This document shows positions 50,196 to 59,155 of a DNA stretch of 64,000 bases, piece by piece. Both the position numbers and the translations under genes were made by a program. The stretch is taken from assembly GCF_028606985.1 (NCBI RefSeq), contig NZ_CP117416.1:2704001-2768000 (forward strand), read 5' to 3'. The notes beneath the pieces are model-generated. The model saw only the letters and a program-made list of their open reading frames with translations. It searched no databases and was not told the DNA's origin. This DNA is from Paenibacillus kyungheensis (GTDB taxonomy: Bacteria; Bacillota; Bacilli; Paenibacillales; Paenibacillaceae). The number at the start of each line of letters is the position of its first letter. Position 1 is the first letter of the stretch.

Positions 50196-52154
50196 TTAGT
50201 TTTTACGAATCCAGACAGCCATATCGCCTTCACCACGATTCGCCCAGAGAAAGTAAGGAATCGCTGTAAAAGGCTGTTCTTGAATGGTAGGAGGACTGTC
50301 TTGGTACAAATGGTCATCCCAATCACTGGTCAGCTCACGAGTCGCTGTACCTTCGATCACCACAGCTCCACCTAATAATTCAGCATCAAATCGCGTCGTT
50401 AATGATTGCGCTGGATCAATGGATAATGCAGAGATTAATTCTCCATTATCTGCTTGCTCCAGACAGTAGACCAGTGGCCCATGTTGTAAAGCGATTTTGC
50501 CAGAAGCAGCGCGCAATCTAGGATGGCTATGAATCACTTGCACATGCATCTTCATATTCCACTCTACACGATCATCTACCGACCATTCTCGCTGAATATA
50601 GATATATCCATCCTGTACAAGCGATTGATATTCAATAGACTCACCGTTGATCGTTAGCGAAGCTTTTTTGCACCATCCCGGTAAACGTAAAGCCAATGTA
50701 AAAGATTGTGGTTGTTCCAATTGGAATGAAAAGCTTGTCGCCCCATTCCATGGATATCCACTTTCTTGCTGGATCACAACCGATTGCTCGCCAACTGTTA
50801 ACTCTGCTTCGCCACCAATATAAAGATGTGTATAGATCGTATCTTGATTGGTGCTGTAAATGTATTGCCCTAATGAACTTACAAGACGTGCAATATTAGG
50901 AGGACAGCAAGAGCAACCAAACCATTTCTGACGAACAGGCTTCACATGATGCTTGCCTGGGTTATGATGACAAGCAGATGGCCATACTTCCAATGGATTC
51001 ACATAGAAATAATGTTTACCATCCTGTGCCATTCCGCCTATCACTGTATTATAAAGCGCGCGCTCTAACACATCAGCATACTCACCTTTGGCTTCAATCT
51101 GCAACATCCGATGTGCAAAAAAGACAATTCCTACCGCAGCACAAGTCTCCGAATATCCACTATCATTAGGCAGATCGTAATCGATTGTGAATGCTTCACC
51201 ATGATGAGTAGAACCGATCCCTCCAGTCACGTACATTTGCTTGTGTACCATGTTATTCCATAAAGTCTGACATGCTTGATAAAGACTAGTATCTCCTGTT
51301 AATCCAGCAAGATCAGCCATCGCTGTGTACATATAGACCGCGCGAACAGCATGCCCTACTGCTTCTTTTTGCTCTCGTACCGGAACATGTGCCTGACTAT
51401 ATTGAAGATTGATATCATTTGTTTTGCCTACAAAAAAGTTGATCCGATCCCGTTGCTCCCATTCTTGTTCTAGAAAGTTAGGTTGTTGTCCGCGCTCATC
51501 AATAAAAAATTGACTCAATTGCAAATACCGTTGTTCTCCTGTAAGACGGTACAATTTAACAAGCGCAAGTTCGATCTCTTGATGACCATCGTATCCGCGT
51601 AATTGACCTTCACCTGTTCCAAATACAGTATCAATATAATCTGCTAGACGGCAGACCACATCGAGCAGTTTCTTTTTACCTGTTGCTTGATAATAAGCAA
51701 CTCCTGCTTCAATCATATGCCCGGCGGTATATAGTTCATGACAATCGGCTAGATTGGTCCAGCGCTTATCCGGTTCTTTAATTGTAAAATATGTATTCAG
51801 ATAGCCATCTTCACCCTGTGCTTCTGCAACAAGATCAATCACTTGATCGGTCAAGCGCTCTAACTCTGCATCAGGATGAGTCATTAACGAATAGCCAACC
51901 GCTTCAATCCATTTCGCTACATCTGTATCTTGAAAAACAAATCCGTTAAATTGCCCTTCTTTACGACCAGCAGCAATTTCAAAATTCTGAATAGCATAAC
52001 TAGGTTCAGCATCAGCAATACGGTCATGCAGAGCATCATACTGATAAGGAATCACTACCTGACGCACCAGATCATTGTATTTTGTCCAAAATTCATCTAC
52101 GATACGAACTTCTTTAGGTGTAACCGTATTGAGCACTTTATTTACAGTAGACAT
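50196..52154 (-). CDS. Beta-L-arabinofuranosidase, GH127 (DUF1680)
   Basis: A 652-residue intracellular glycoside hydrolase of family GH127 (HypBA1-like) that releases L-arabinofuranose from arabinan or hydroxyproline-linked arabinosides. The (alpha/alpha)6 barrel carries QGEDGYLNTYF, GHMIEAGVAYYQATG and TGGIGSTHHGEAFTIDYDLPNDSGYSETCAAVG (catalytic glutamate and cysteine region, about 310-345). The zinc cysteines follow in WFGCSCCPPNIARL (about 413-427). A C-terminal beta domain follows. No signal peptide. AAAGGAGAG precedes ATG 52154. A cre-like site upstream links it to carbon control. It is divergent from a MATE gene, which is not obviously related. Confidence 0.9.
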   Translation of the reverse strand: MSTVNKVLNTVTPKEVRIVDEFWTKYNDLVRQVVIPYQYDALHDRIADAEPSYAIQNFEIAAGRKEGQFNGFVFQDTDVAKWIEAVGYSLMTHPDAELERLTDQVIDLVAEAQGEDGYLNTYFTIKEPDKRWTNLADCHELYTAGHMIEAGVAYYQATGKKKLLDVVCRLADYIDTVFGTGEGQLRGYDGHQEIELALVKLYRLTGEQRYLQLSQFFIDERGQQPNFLEQEWEQRDRINFFVGKTNDINLQYSQAHVPVREQKEAVGHAVRAVYMYTAMADLAGLTGDTSLYQACQTLWNNMVHKQMYVTGGIGSTHHGEAFTIDYDLPNDSGYSETCAAVGIVFFAHRMLQIEAKGEYADVLERALYNTVIGGMAQDGKHYFYVNPLEVWPSACHHNPGKHHVKPVRQKWFGCSCCPPNIARLVSSLGQYIYSTNQDTIYTHLYIGGEAELTVGEQSVVIQQESGYPWNGATSFSFQLEQPQSFTLALRLPGWCKKASLTINGESIEYQSLVQDGYIYIQREWSVDDRVEWNMKMHVQVIHSHPRLRAASGKIALQHGPLVYCLEQADNGELISALSIDPAQSLTTRFDAELLGGAVVIEGTATRELTSDWDDHLYQDSPPTIQEQPFTAIPYFLWANRGEGDMAVWIRKN

Positions 52155-52205
52155 TAAGTATTCTCTCCTTTAGATAGGTTCTATTGGATATGATTTCACT
52201 TTAAA

Positions 52206-52221
52206 ATGAGTACGCTTTCAA
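52206..52221. promoter_or_regulatory. Cre-like site upstream of GH127
   Basis: The reverse strand reads TTGAAAGCGTACTCAT, one mismatch from the cre consensus, about 50 bases before the start. Confidence 0.45.
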
Positions 52222-52342
52222 AATAATTGTTTATGTTATCATTAATTAATATCATATTTGTTAACGATATACAATCATTTCATCTATAAATTAGATCACT
52301 ACATAGAGTTATAGTTTAATCGTAGTTATTTCGATTAATTTA

Positions 52343-52351
52343 TGGTATAAC
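52343..52351 (+). promoter_or_regulatory. Extended -10 promoter of the MATE gene, leaderless layout
   Basis: TGGTATAAC (extended -10) ends at 52351; the gene's ATG begins at 52358, seven bases later, the normal start of transcription. No ribosome site is present, and the -35 is poor. Confidence 0.5.
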
Positions 52352-52357
52352 AAAAGT

Positions 52358-53689
52358 ATGAAACCATTACAATCTTCTACTCCATTACATTATCGTAGTT
52401 ATCTTGCTTTGAGTATTCCGTTAATTATTTCTACAGTTACTACTCCTTTACTTGGTGCTGTAGATACCGCTGTTGTTGGTCATTTATCAAGCAGTATTTA
52501 CATAGGTGGCGTTGCGATTGGTACCCTTATTTTTAATACGTTATACTGGCTATTTGGCTTTCTGAGAGTAAGCACTTCTGGATTTGCAGCCCAAGCCAAA
52601 GGAGCCGGACAATTAGAACGGGGCTTTTCTGAACTGGTACGCCCTACTATTATTGCTATCCTGATTGGCTTCTTTTTTGTGGCGTTGCAGTATCCTATTT
52701 TGCAAGGAGTGCTGGCATGGATCAGACCGGGTGCTGATATTCGTGAGCAAGCTTCTATTTATTTTCATATTCGTATCTGGGGCGCTCCGGTTACATTGCT
52801 TAATTATGTTATTCTAGGCTGGCTTATTGGTATGGCACATGTAAGGCAGACTTTGTTTTTGCAGATCGGTATTAATGTGCTTAATATGATTCTGGCGATT
52901 GTATTTGTACATGTGTTCCACTGGCAAGTCGCAGGTGTAGCTTCTGCTACATTGATTGCAGAGATAGCAGGTCTGGTGTTCGGAATTGTATTGATCTGGC
53001 GCTCACCTTATTTTAAATGGGGATCGATCTCTCAAGCAGGTGTGTTTAATCGCGAAGCATTGCGCCGTATGATTAGTGTAAATAGTGATCTATTTATCCG
53101 TACAATCTGCTTATTGGCTATGTTCAATATATTTACAGCAAATAGTACTTCGTTTGGACCCGAAATGCTGGCAGCTAATGCGATTTTATTGCAAGTTCAT
53201 TATATTATGGCTTACTTTTTCGATGGCTTTGCCAATGCCAGTAGTATCTACGCTGGACAAGCTGGAGGTTCTCGTAATCCACTGCTGTTACGGCAGACCA
53301 TTCGGTGGTCGTGGTATAGCTCATTTCTACCCGCTGTACTCATTGTGCTACTCTACTGGATATTCCATGAGCAGTTATTAGGATTATTTACAGATTCAGC
53401 GGCCACGATTGCACTTGCGAATGAATATAGCTTCTGGTTATTATTATTTCCTTTAGTTACAGGTGCAGGTCTGGTATTCTATGGTTTATTTACAGGATTA
53501 TCTGTAACAGCTCCTATTCGCAACTCGATGATCATTTCGTTTGTATTGTTTCTAGTAGTTCTCTGGATAGCTGTACCGGTATATGGTAATCATGGATTAT
53601 GGCTAGCCTTTATCGCATTCGGTCTGGGACGAAGTGTATTTTTATTAATCCGTCTGCCTCGATTACTGCAAGCTATTCCTGATCAATAA
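52358..53689 (+). CDS. MATE family efflux transporter (DinF-like)
   Basis: A 443-residue membrane transporter with twelve hydrophobic helices. MATE hallmarks: LALSIPLIISTVTTPLLGAVDTAVVGHL (about 15-42), FLRVSTSGFAAQAKGAGQ, and the second-half equivalent around FDGFANASSIYAGQAGGSRN (about 288-307). It exports cationic or other compounds using a proton or sodium gradient; the DinF branch includes SOS-linked members and metabolite exporters. The next ATG is inside helix 1, and no upstream start exists in frame before a stop. The start has no ribosome binding sequence and matches a leaderless mRNA. Divergent from GH127. Confidence 0.88.
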   Translation: MKPLQSSTPLHYRSYLALSIPLIISTVTTPLLGAVDTAVVGHLSSSIYIGGVAIGTLIFNTLYWLFGFLRVSTSGFAAQAKGAGQLERGFSELVRPTIIAILIGFFFVALQYPILQGVLAWIRPGADIREQASIYFHIRIWGAPVTLLNYVILGWLIGMAHVRQTLFLQIGINVLNMILAIVFVHVFHWQVAGVASATLIAEIAGLVFGIVLIWRSPYFKWGSISQAGVFNREALRRMISVNSDLFIRTICLLAMFNIFTANSTSFGPEMLAANAILLQVHYIMAYFFDGFANASSIYAGQAGGSRNPLLLRQTIRWSWYSSFLPAVLIVLLYWIFHEQLLGLFTDSAATIALANEYSFWLLLFPLVTGAGLVFYGLFTGLSVTAPIRNSMIISFVLFLVVLWIAVPVYGNHGLWLAFIAFGLGRSVFLLIRLPRLLQAIPDQ

Positions 53690-53726
53690 TCTATGTTTTT
53701 GTAAAAGAAATGCACAACAACATAGC

Positions 53727-53762
53727 AAAAATAGGCACCTTATAAATAGGGTGCCTATTTTT
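53727..53762. terminator. Bidirectional terminator between MATE and SDR genes
   Basis: A perfect 13-bp stem (53727-53739 with 53750-53762) bordered by A and T tracts, between convergent genes. Confidence 0.9.
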
Positions 53763-53801
53763 ATACAAATATGGTACATTATATATGTTATTAACGGACT
53801 T

Positions 53802-54566
53802 TTAAAATTCTTGCTGTGTCGGACGAATCAACACTTCATTAATAGCCACATGTTTGGGACGAGTCACCACATATTCAATAGCATCTGCAATATCTTGTGC
53901 TTCTAGTGGTGTAATATTACCAAATAGTTTGCCCATATCTTCCATTACTTCAGAACGTACATGAGAAGACAACTCGGTCTGTACTACACCTGGCTCGATC
54001 AATCCTACACGCACACCGCGACCTGTTACTTCTTGACGTAACGCTTCACTAAATGCAACAACTCCAAATTTGGTCATATTGTATACAGCAGAACCTGCAC
54101 CAGCACGACGACCTGCAACCGAACTAATATTGATCAAGTCAGCGACCTGACGATCAGATTGCTCTGCGGCTTTGAGTAAGTGTGGTAAAGCAGCATGAGA
54201 GATATGCAGTAATCCATTCACATTAATAGATACCATGCGTTCCCATTCTTCAGCAGGAGCATTCTCTGCTGGCCCCAATAACATCACACCTGCATTATTG
54301 ACTACAATATCAAGACGGTTATATTTGCTGATTGTTTGTTCAATCGCTTTTTGAGCTTGGGCTTGATCTGTAATGTCTGCTTCAATAACAAAAGCGGAAC
54401 CGCCTTGTTCGCTAATTTCTGTAGCCAATTGATCCAGACGATCTTTACGACGTGCTACCACGACTACAGTTGCTCCTTGTGCAGCTAGAGATTTAGCTGT
54501 TGCTTCCCCTATTCCGCTACTTGCTCCTGTAACTAATGCTACTGTTCCTTGTAGTTTTTGTGCCAT
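53802..54566 (-). CDS. Short-chain dehydrogenase/reductase (SDR)
   Basis: A 254-residue NAD(P)-dependent oxidoreductase. TGASSGIGEATA (cofactor loop, about 13-24), VVNNAGVMLLG (about 86-96), the catalytic serine in NISSVAG and YNMTKFG (Tyr-x3-Lys, about 157-163) are all in place, so it is active. RRKDR after beta2 favours NADP. Start: ATG 54566, with AAAGGAG upstream. Monocistronic. Substrate unknown; relatives include YdfG/serine-type or clavaldehyde-like reductases. Confidence 0.88.
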   Translation of the reverse strand: MAQKLQGTVALVTGASSGIGEATAKSLAAQGATVVVVARRKDRLDQLATEISEQGGSAFVIEADITDQAQAQKAIEQTISKYNRLDIVVNNAGVMLLGPAENAPAEEWERMVSINVNGLLHISHAALPHLLKAAEQSDRQVADLINISSVAGRRAGAGSAVYNMTKFGVVAFSEALRQEVTGRGVRVGLIEPGVVQTELSSHVRSEVMEDMGKLFGNITPLEAQDIADAIEYVVTRPKHVAINEVLIRPTQQEF

Positions 54567-54772
54567 GTATAACACTCCTTTATGCAGATTAAAATACACA
54601 TATCTATAGTAATATACCCCTATTCAGAAGAACACAATCAAATTTGGAACAATTCATTTAAAAAAAGAAGTTAACCTTTTCTTCATATCTGCTCTATACA
54701 TACCGATTAAACCTAGTATATATTAAAAATAATTTTAAGATTATGATCAGTATGGTAAAGGAGTGGACCTAA

Positions 54773-56440
54773 ATGAATAGCGAAGATTCACTGATTCATC
54801 CGCTTCTTAAGTTAGCTTTTGATGCTATGGAAGATCTAGTGTATATTATGGCTGTCCAAAATCGACAATTTGTATATTGTTATGTTAATCGAAAAGCAGA
54901 ATTGTTCAGTGGAATCTCGAAAAAGGATATCGGAAAAAACTTTTTCGATCTTTATAGTGAACGCAATCAGTATGAAATGGCTCAGTATTTGCATAACAAA
55001 TATTCTAAAGTACTGGTACAAGCGCAAAGTGTACGTTTTGATGAAGGTCATTTGTTACCTACAGGAACGTTAAGTGGAGATAGCATTATCTCGCCTATTT
55101 TCAATGAGAATCAGACGATCACTCATCTAGTCTGTATTACTCGAAGCTATGAAGAACGCCATCAATACAAAGAAAAAATGCAGTATTATGCTTTCCATGA
55201 TGAATTGACTCAATTATTAAATCGACGTTTTTTGTATGAGTTTGTTACTCACCCTGCGTATTTATTTATGTTTGATATAGATAATCTCAAATATGTAAAT
55301 GATACACTTGGCATGGAAAGCGGCGATGCTCTATTGGTCGAAGTGGCAGGTCGACTTAAACGTAATTTCAGTTCGGAATATATCAGTATTCGTCTTAGCG
55401 GGGATGAGTTTATACTGGTGTCTAATCGCCAACAAGAACATCCTGAACAGATGGCTCAGATTATTATTTCTTTAATGAATGAACCGTTCACCTTTAACAA
55501 TCGTCAGATCAAAATCAATGTGAGTGTAGGTATTGCTTATTTCTCAGAAGATATCAATATTTCTATCGCGTTACGACGTGCAGATATTGCGCTTTTTCAT
55601 GCCAAAACAAGCGGTCGTAACAAACATCATTTATTCTGTGAAAAAACGCAGTATGAACAGGTTGTTCGCTTTAATTATGAGTTAGCATTGAATAGTTGTC
55701 TCGAAAAAGAAGAATTACAACTGTTGTATCAGCCGATTTATGGGAACAAACAAAAACAAGTGGTAGCTGTAGAAGCATTATTACGTTGGAAAAAAGATCA
55801 TAAATATATGGTCTCGCCTGCTGACTTTATCCCGATAGCAGAACAAACAGGTCTGATTATTCCTATAGGCGAATGGGTGATTCGTCAGGCTTGTCATGAT
55901 CTTGCTATCGTTCAAGCCAAGTATGGACAACAGACCAAGATTGCGATTAACATTTCTAGAATCCAGTTAAGTGAGCCTGATTTTATAGATCGTATTAATC
56001 AGATTCTGCAAGAAGAGCAAGTTGATCCTCAGTATATTGATCTTGAAATTACAGAAAGTGTGGCTATGATTGATACCGTTAGTGAATGCTCTTCTCTACT
56101 TCAGTTACGTGAGCAAGGATATACGATTTCGATAGATGATTTTGGTACTGGTTATTCTTCATTGAGCACATTAACCCGCCTGCCGGTCGATAATATCAAA
56201 ATAGATCGTTCTTTTGTAGCTCAGATGAATCCTCCTGTATTAAAAGCATTGCTCGCAATGGCAGAAGCTTTGGAGTTGCATGTGGTTGCTGAAGGTATTG
56301 AAGAAGAAGATCAATGGAGAAAGTTGTTAGAGTTAGGTTGTAACGATTTTCAAGGATATTGGATCAGTTATCCGATGCCACTTGAGAACCTGCCAGATCT
56401 ACCTCAATTTCTGTCGTCTGTACCGACCGATTATGTATAA
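54773..56440 (+). CDS. PAS-GGDEF-EAL cyclic-di-GMP protein
   Basis: A 555-residue soluble signalling protein. Residues about 10-130 are a PAS sensor. Residues about 140-300 are a GGDEF domain whose active motif reads RLSGDEF instead of GGDEF, so cyclase activity may be lost or reduced. Residues about 305-545 are an EAL domain with all main residues: EALLRW (about 337), NIS, EITES, IDDFGTGYSS, KIDRSFV, VVAEGIE and QGYWIS, indicating an active phosphodiesterase. AAAGGAG precedes ATG 54773. It probably lowers cyclic-di-GMP in response to a PAS signal, opposite to the TPR-GGDEF protein at 29025. Confidence 0.9.
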   Translation: MNSEDSLIHPLLKLAFDAMEDLVYIMAVQNRQFVYCYVNRKAELFSGISKKDIGKNFFDLYSERNQYEMAQYLHNKYSKVLVQAQSVRFDEGHLLPTGTLSGDSIISPIFNENQTITHLVCITRSYEERHQYKEKMQYYAFHDELTQLLNRRFLYEFVTHPAYLFMFDIDNLKYVNDTLGMESGDALLVEVAGRLKRNFSSEYISIRLSGDEFILVSNRQQEHPEQMAQIIISLMNEPFTFNNRQIKINVSVGIAYFSEDINISIALRRADIALFHAKTSGRNKHHLFCEKTQYEQVVRFNYELALNSCLEKEELQLLYQPIYGNKQKQVVAVEALLRWKKDHKYMVSPADFIPIAEQTGLIIPIGEWVIRQACHDLAIVQAKYGQQTKIAINISRIQLSEPDFIDRINQILQEEQVDPQYIDLEITESVAMIDTVSECSSLLQLREQGYTISIDDFGTGYSSLSTLTRLPVDNIKIDRSFVAQMNPPVLKALLAMAEALELHVVAEGIEEEDQWRKLLELGCNDFQGYWISYPMPLENLPDLPQFLSSVPTDYV

Positions 56441-56470
56441 CAATTAGAATGCTTCTATATATGCGTAAAC

Positions 56471-56505
56471 AAAAGACCTTATCCATTATAGGAGTAAGGT
56501 CTTTT
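56471..56505. terminator. Terminator between the EAL and GH6 genes
   Basis: A perfect 11-bp stem (56471-56481 with 56495-56505) between convergent genes, with short T tracts. Confidence 0.8.
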
Positions 56506-56556
56506 GCTATTGATTATACTGTTAATCCAAGCATGATTAGGAGCGAGTACGATTGA

Positions 56557-58731
56557 TTATTGTGCTACTCCCCATGCTAATGTACCGCCTTTGTATAGTG
56601 TTACTTTGTTCCAATCAGCATATGCTGTTTTGGTAGCATCGAATGAATAATCGTTGCTTTCATCCATTGGGGACCAATCATTTTTAGCCATACGAAGCTG
56701 GATATCTCCTGTTTGCGCTCCTGGTTGAAGGGCTCCAGCTCCAGAAGTGAATCCAACTTCGACATAATTAGGGGTAAATGTAGTCGTTACATTACTTTGA
56801 CCCACTTGCGCCCAATCAACCCACGCTGTCATATCAGCCGATCCATCTTTGGAGAAATAGTAGCGCAATTTGAGATCGCTAAGATTGACAGCAGCCGTAC
56901 CATTGTTTTTGATATTAAAATAAGGTTTGATCTGGCTATCATTAACATTGGTATCTCCTGCACGATATTGTACGACTAGATCACCGACAGGTGTAGGTGT
57001 TGGCGTAGTTGGATCTGTAGGAGTCGGTGGTGTAGTGGTCGTAGCTTGTGGCTTAGCACTCACTACAGTCGAATTCACACTCGAACCTACTGTGTTATTT
57101 GCAGTGATAGCATAGTAATACGTTGTGCCATTGGTTACGGCTTTGTCTGTGTATAATGTGGTTGTAACATTAGCCCCTACAGTTGTAAAAGCACCTGTAG
57201 CGCTGGTTGCTCTTTTGACAGTATAACTTGTTGCTCCTGTGACAGAAGACCAGTTTAATTTGACCTGACTATCTGCAGCAGTTGCTTTGACACCTGTTGG
57301 TGCCGTTGGCGCAGTTACAGGAGGAGTTGTAGGCGTTGTAGTAGAACCACCTACAGCTGGATAAGCATTGTTGATCAACATAACGAATTGATCATGGAAC
57401 CATGCACCAGAGATTGGAGCGTTAGGCAAAGCCCCTGTTAACACGCCATCTGCTGTAGTAAAGGTAGGATCACACATGCGGTCAAATCCTTTACCTTCAT
57501 TGTTCGGAATTAGCGAGCTAGAACCATCCGATTCTCCTGGAGGTTTCACCCATACATAAGCATCCAAATGAGCGCCCGGAGCTGAAGTTGGAGCTACCCC
57601 AAGACCTGCTCCACTTGCATTACACCAGTTCCCACGATGATCGCGGCGGTCGACACGTCCAGAGTTGACGTACGTATTGATATCATTTCCGATAGCGGCT
57701 GTTGGGCGATTAGGGCCACCCCATCCGTTACGTCCAGTATCAATCAAGAATCCAATACTACTTGGCCAGCCGGCAGCGACAAAACCGTTATACAAAGCGC
57801 CTGTAAAATCGGCCTCATCAAAGTATGGATTCCATTCGTAGAATTTAGCCGATTTGATCGGTTGTCCACCGACATTCAGATCAGGATTCGGCAGATTAGG
57901 CTCATTAAGCGGTGTAGTATTCGCTGTATTGGTGACAAAGCCATCTACACTTGCTAGACCTGCTGTAGTACTTTGCACGACTTTCGTATACAAAGAGATA
58001 GTTGCTGTACGGTTGTTATCCCAACCCAACCAGCCAGAGTGACCGATATCTAGATAGTTGTATACATTTGGAATCGCATGAAGTTTGTTTAATGCGTATT
58101 TAACGCCTGCTTCATAGATACCTGTCGAGCTTGCTTGAGCACAACGTGCATCATTTAAGTTGGTTACCAGATTCGGTAAGCTGTCCGGTTCAATTACATT
58201 GACGATACGAATATCTTGATATTTAGGATTAGCGAAAATATCAGCGATCACATCAATATATTCAGTTTTGTATCGTTCTAAGCCTGCCGGTGTTAAAGGC
58301 AGTTCACCATTGGATGCTAAAGCATGACAATCGCGTCCAGGAAGATCATAGATAACAAAGCTTGCTGTGATTGGTGTATTTCCTTTTTTCTGTGCTAACG
58401 CAGCATCCAGATGTCCTTCCAAGCTAAGACGACCTGCATTGTTCGCACCACCGCCTATCGCGTCAATCCGATCTAACCAGACTGATGTAGGATAGGATTT
58501 TATGGTTTCCATTTTTGCTTTGAGTGAAGCATCACTTACTTTCGCAATTGAGGCATTAACTTCTTTGGCATAATCAGGATTCACATACGCAGTCGCGCCA
58601 ACAAACGGATTATCGACATGAGCTTCGGCATAAGCAGCCGGTGTAGAAAGGATAGGTAAAAGACTTCCAGTTAATAGTGAAACGGCCATCGTGTATTTCA
58701 ATGTTTGCCAGATACTTTTTTTGGATTTCAA
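56557..58731 (-). CDS. Secreted GH6 cellobiohydrolase with FN3 and CBM3
   Basis: A 724-residue exported cellulase. Signal peptide to about residue 36 (PAAYA). GH6 barrel (about 40-470): SVWLDRIDAIGG, YDLPGRDCHA (catalytic-acid region), VNVIEPDSLPNLVTNL, IGHSGWLGW, GFLIDTGRNGWGGP and PPGESDG. A proline-threonine linker leads to a fibronectin-III-like domain (about 485-570, PTGVKATAADSQVKLNWSSVTGATSYTVKRA) and a CBM3 (about 585-724, VQYRAGDTNVNDSQIKPYFNIKN to the end) for crystalline cellulose. Start: TTG 58731, with AAAGG 8 bases before; the GTG three codons earlier overlaps that site. Two cre-like sites lie upstream. Acts processively on cellulose ends. Confidence 0.92.
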   Translation of the reverse strand: MKSKKSIWQTLKYTMAVSLLTGSLLPILSTPAAYAEAHVDNPFVGATAYVNPDYAKEVNASIAKVSDASLKAKMETIKSYPTSVWLDRIDAIGGGANNAGRLSLEGHLDAALAQKKGNTPITASFVIYDLPGRDCHALASNGELPLTPAGLERYKTEYIDVIADIFANPKYQDIRIVNVIEPDSLPNLVTNLNDARCAQASSTGIYEAGVKYALNKLHAIPNVYNYLDIGHSGWLGWDNNRTATISLYTKVVQSTTAGLASVDGFVTNTANTTPLNEPNLPNPDLNVGGQPIKSAKFYEWNPYFDEADFTGALYNGFVAAGWPSSIGFLIDTGRNGWGGPNRPTAAIGNDINTYVNSGRVDRRDHRGNWCNASGAGLGVAPTSAPGAHLDAYVWVKPPGESDGSSSLIPNNEGKGFDRMCDPTFTTADGVLTGALPNAPISGAWFHDQFVMLINNAYPAVGGSTTTPTTPPVTAPTAPTGVKATAADSQVKLNWSSVTGATSYTVKRATSATGAFTTVGANVTTTLYTDKAVTNGTTYYYAITANNTVGSSVNSTVVSAKPQATTTTPPTPTDPTTPTPTPVGDLVVQYRAGDTNVNDSQIKPYFNIKNNGTAAVNLSDLKLRYYFSKDGSADMTAWVDWAQVGQSNVTTTFTPNYVEVGFTSGAGALQPGAQTGDIQLRMAKNDWSPMDESNDYSFDATKTAYADWNKVTLYKGGTLAWGVAQ

Positions 58732-58786
58732 AAAATTCACCTTTCTTTCTCAAGTAATTTGGTTGGATAGTGTTTATCCATTTCAA

Positions 58787-58802
58787 AAGTAAGCGTTATC
58801 TT
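58787..58802. promoter_or_regulatory. Weak cre-like element near the GH6 start
   Basis: AAGTAAGCGTTATCTT differs from the cre consensus at two positions but shares the core GTAAGCGTTATC with the site before rhaM. Confidence 0.3.
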
Positions 58803-58920
58803 TTTTCTGGATTAGCTTGCTTGTTCCCCTTCTGAATCACCTCCTCAGGGCTGATTATACTTAAAGTTTTTACTGGTGTAAATTGGTAATTATGGATTTT
58901 AATTGTTTATAATTTCAAAA

Positions 58921-58936
58921 TTGTTAACGTTTTCAT
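58921..58936. promoter_or_regulatory. Perfect cre site upstream of GH6
   Basis: TTGTTAACGTTTTCAT (reverse ATGAAAACGTTAACAA) meets every cre consensus position and is nearly identical to the site before the esterase at 47215. Confidence 0.7.
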
Positions 58937-59069
58937 CGGTTTTTTTATATATCATAGTGACACTTATAAATGCTTATGCGGAATAAGTTATATCCCTTTA
59001 GAATAGACTTACTTTTCCACTTCCTAATTACCATATAATTCCATTAATAAATATATACTCTATCAGCGC

Positions 59070-59110
59070 AAAAAAAGTGCTTTTCCTACCCTCAGGCAAG
59101 AAAAGCACTT
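59070..59110 (-). terminator. Terminator of the GH12-like gene
   Basis: A perfect 11-bp stem (59075-59085 with 59100-59110) followed on the minus strand by seven T residues. Confidence 0.85.
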
Positions 59111-59155
59111 CATTTTATTTTAACATATAGACTCTATTTTAGAATCAAAAGTGTC

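Larger units (their letters stand above)
58732..59155. other. Long upstream region of the GH6 gene
   Basis: 424 bases. It contains a cre-like element (58787-58802), an exact AGGAGGTGATTC anti-16S match on the minus strand (58834-58845) without a usable start codon, a perfect cre (58921-58936) and the terminator of the next gene (59070-59110). Confidence 0.5.

Noticed and set aside
57637-57957. 106-codon plus-strand frame inside GH6
   Set aside because: Antisense shadow; composition reflects the reverse strand of the cellulase barrel.
58802-58845. 14-codon GTG reading frame on the minus strand upstream of GH6
   Set aside because: Its GTG lies inside the Shine-Dalgarno-like element itself, leaving no ribosome site, so translation is unlikely.
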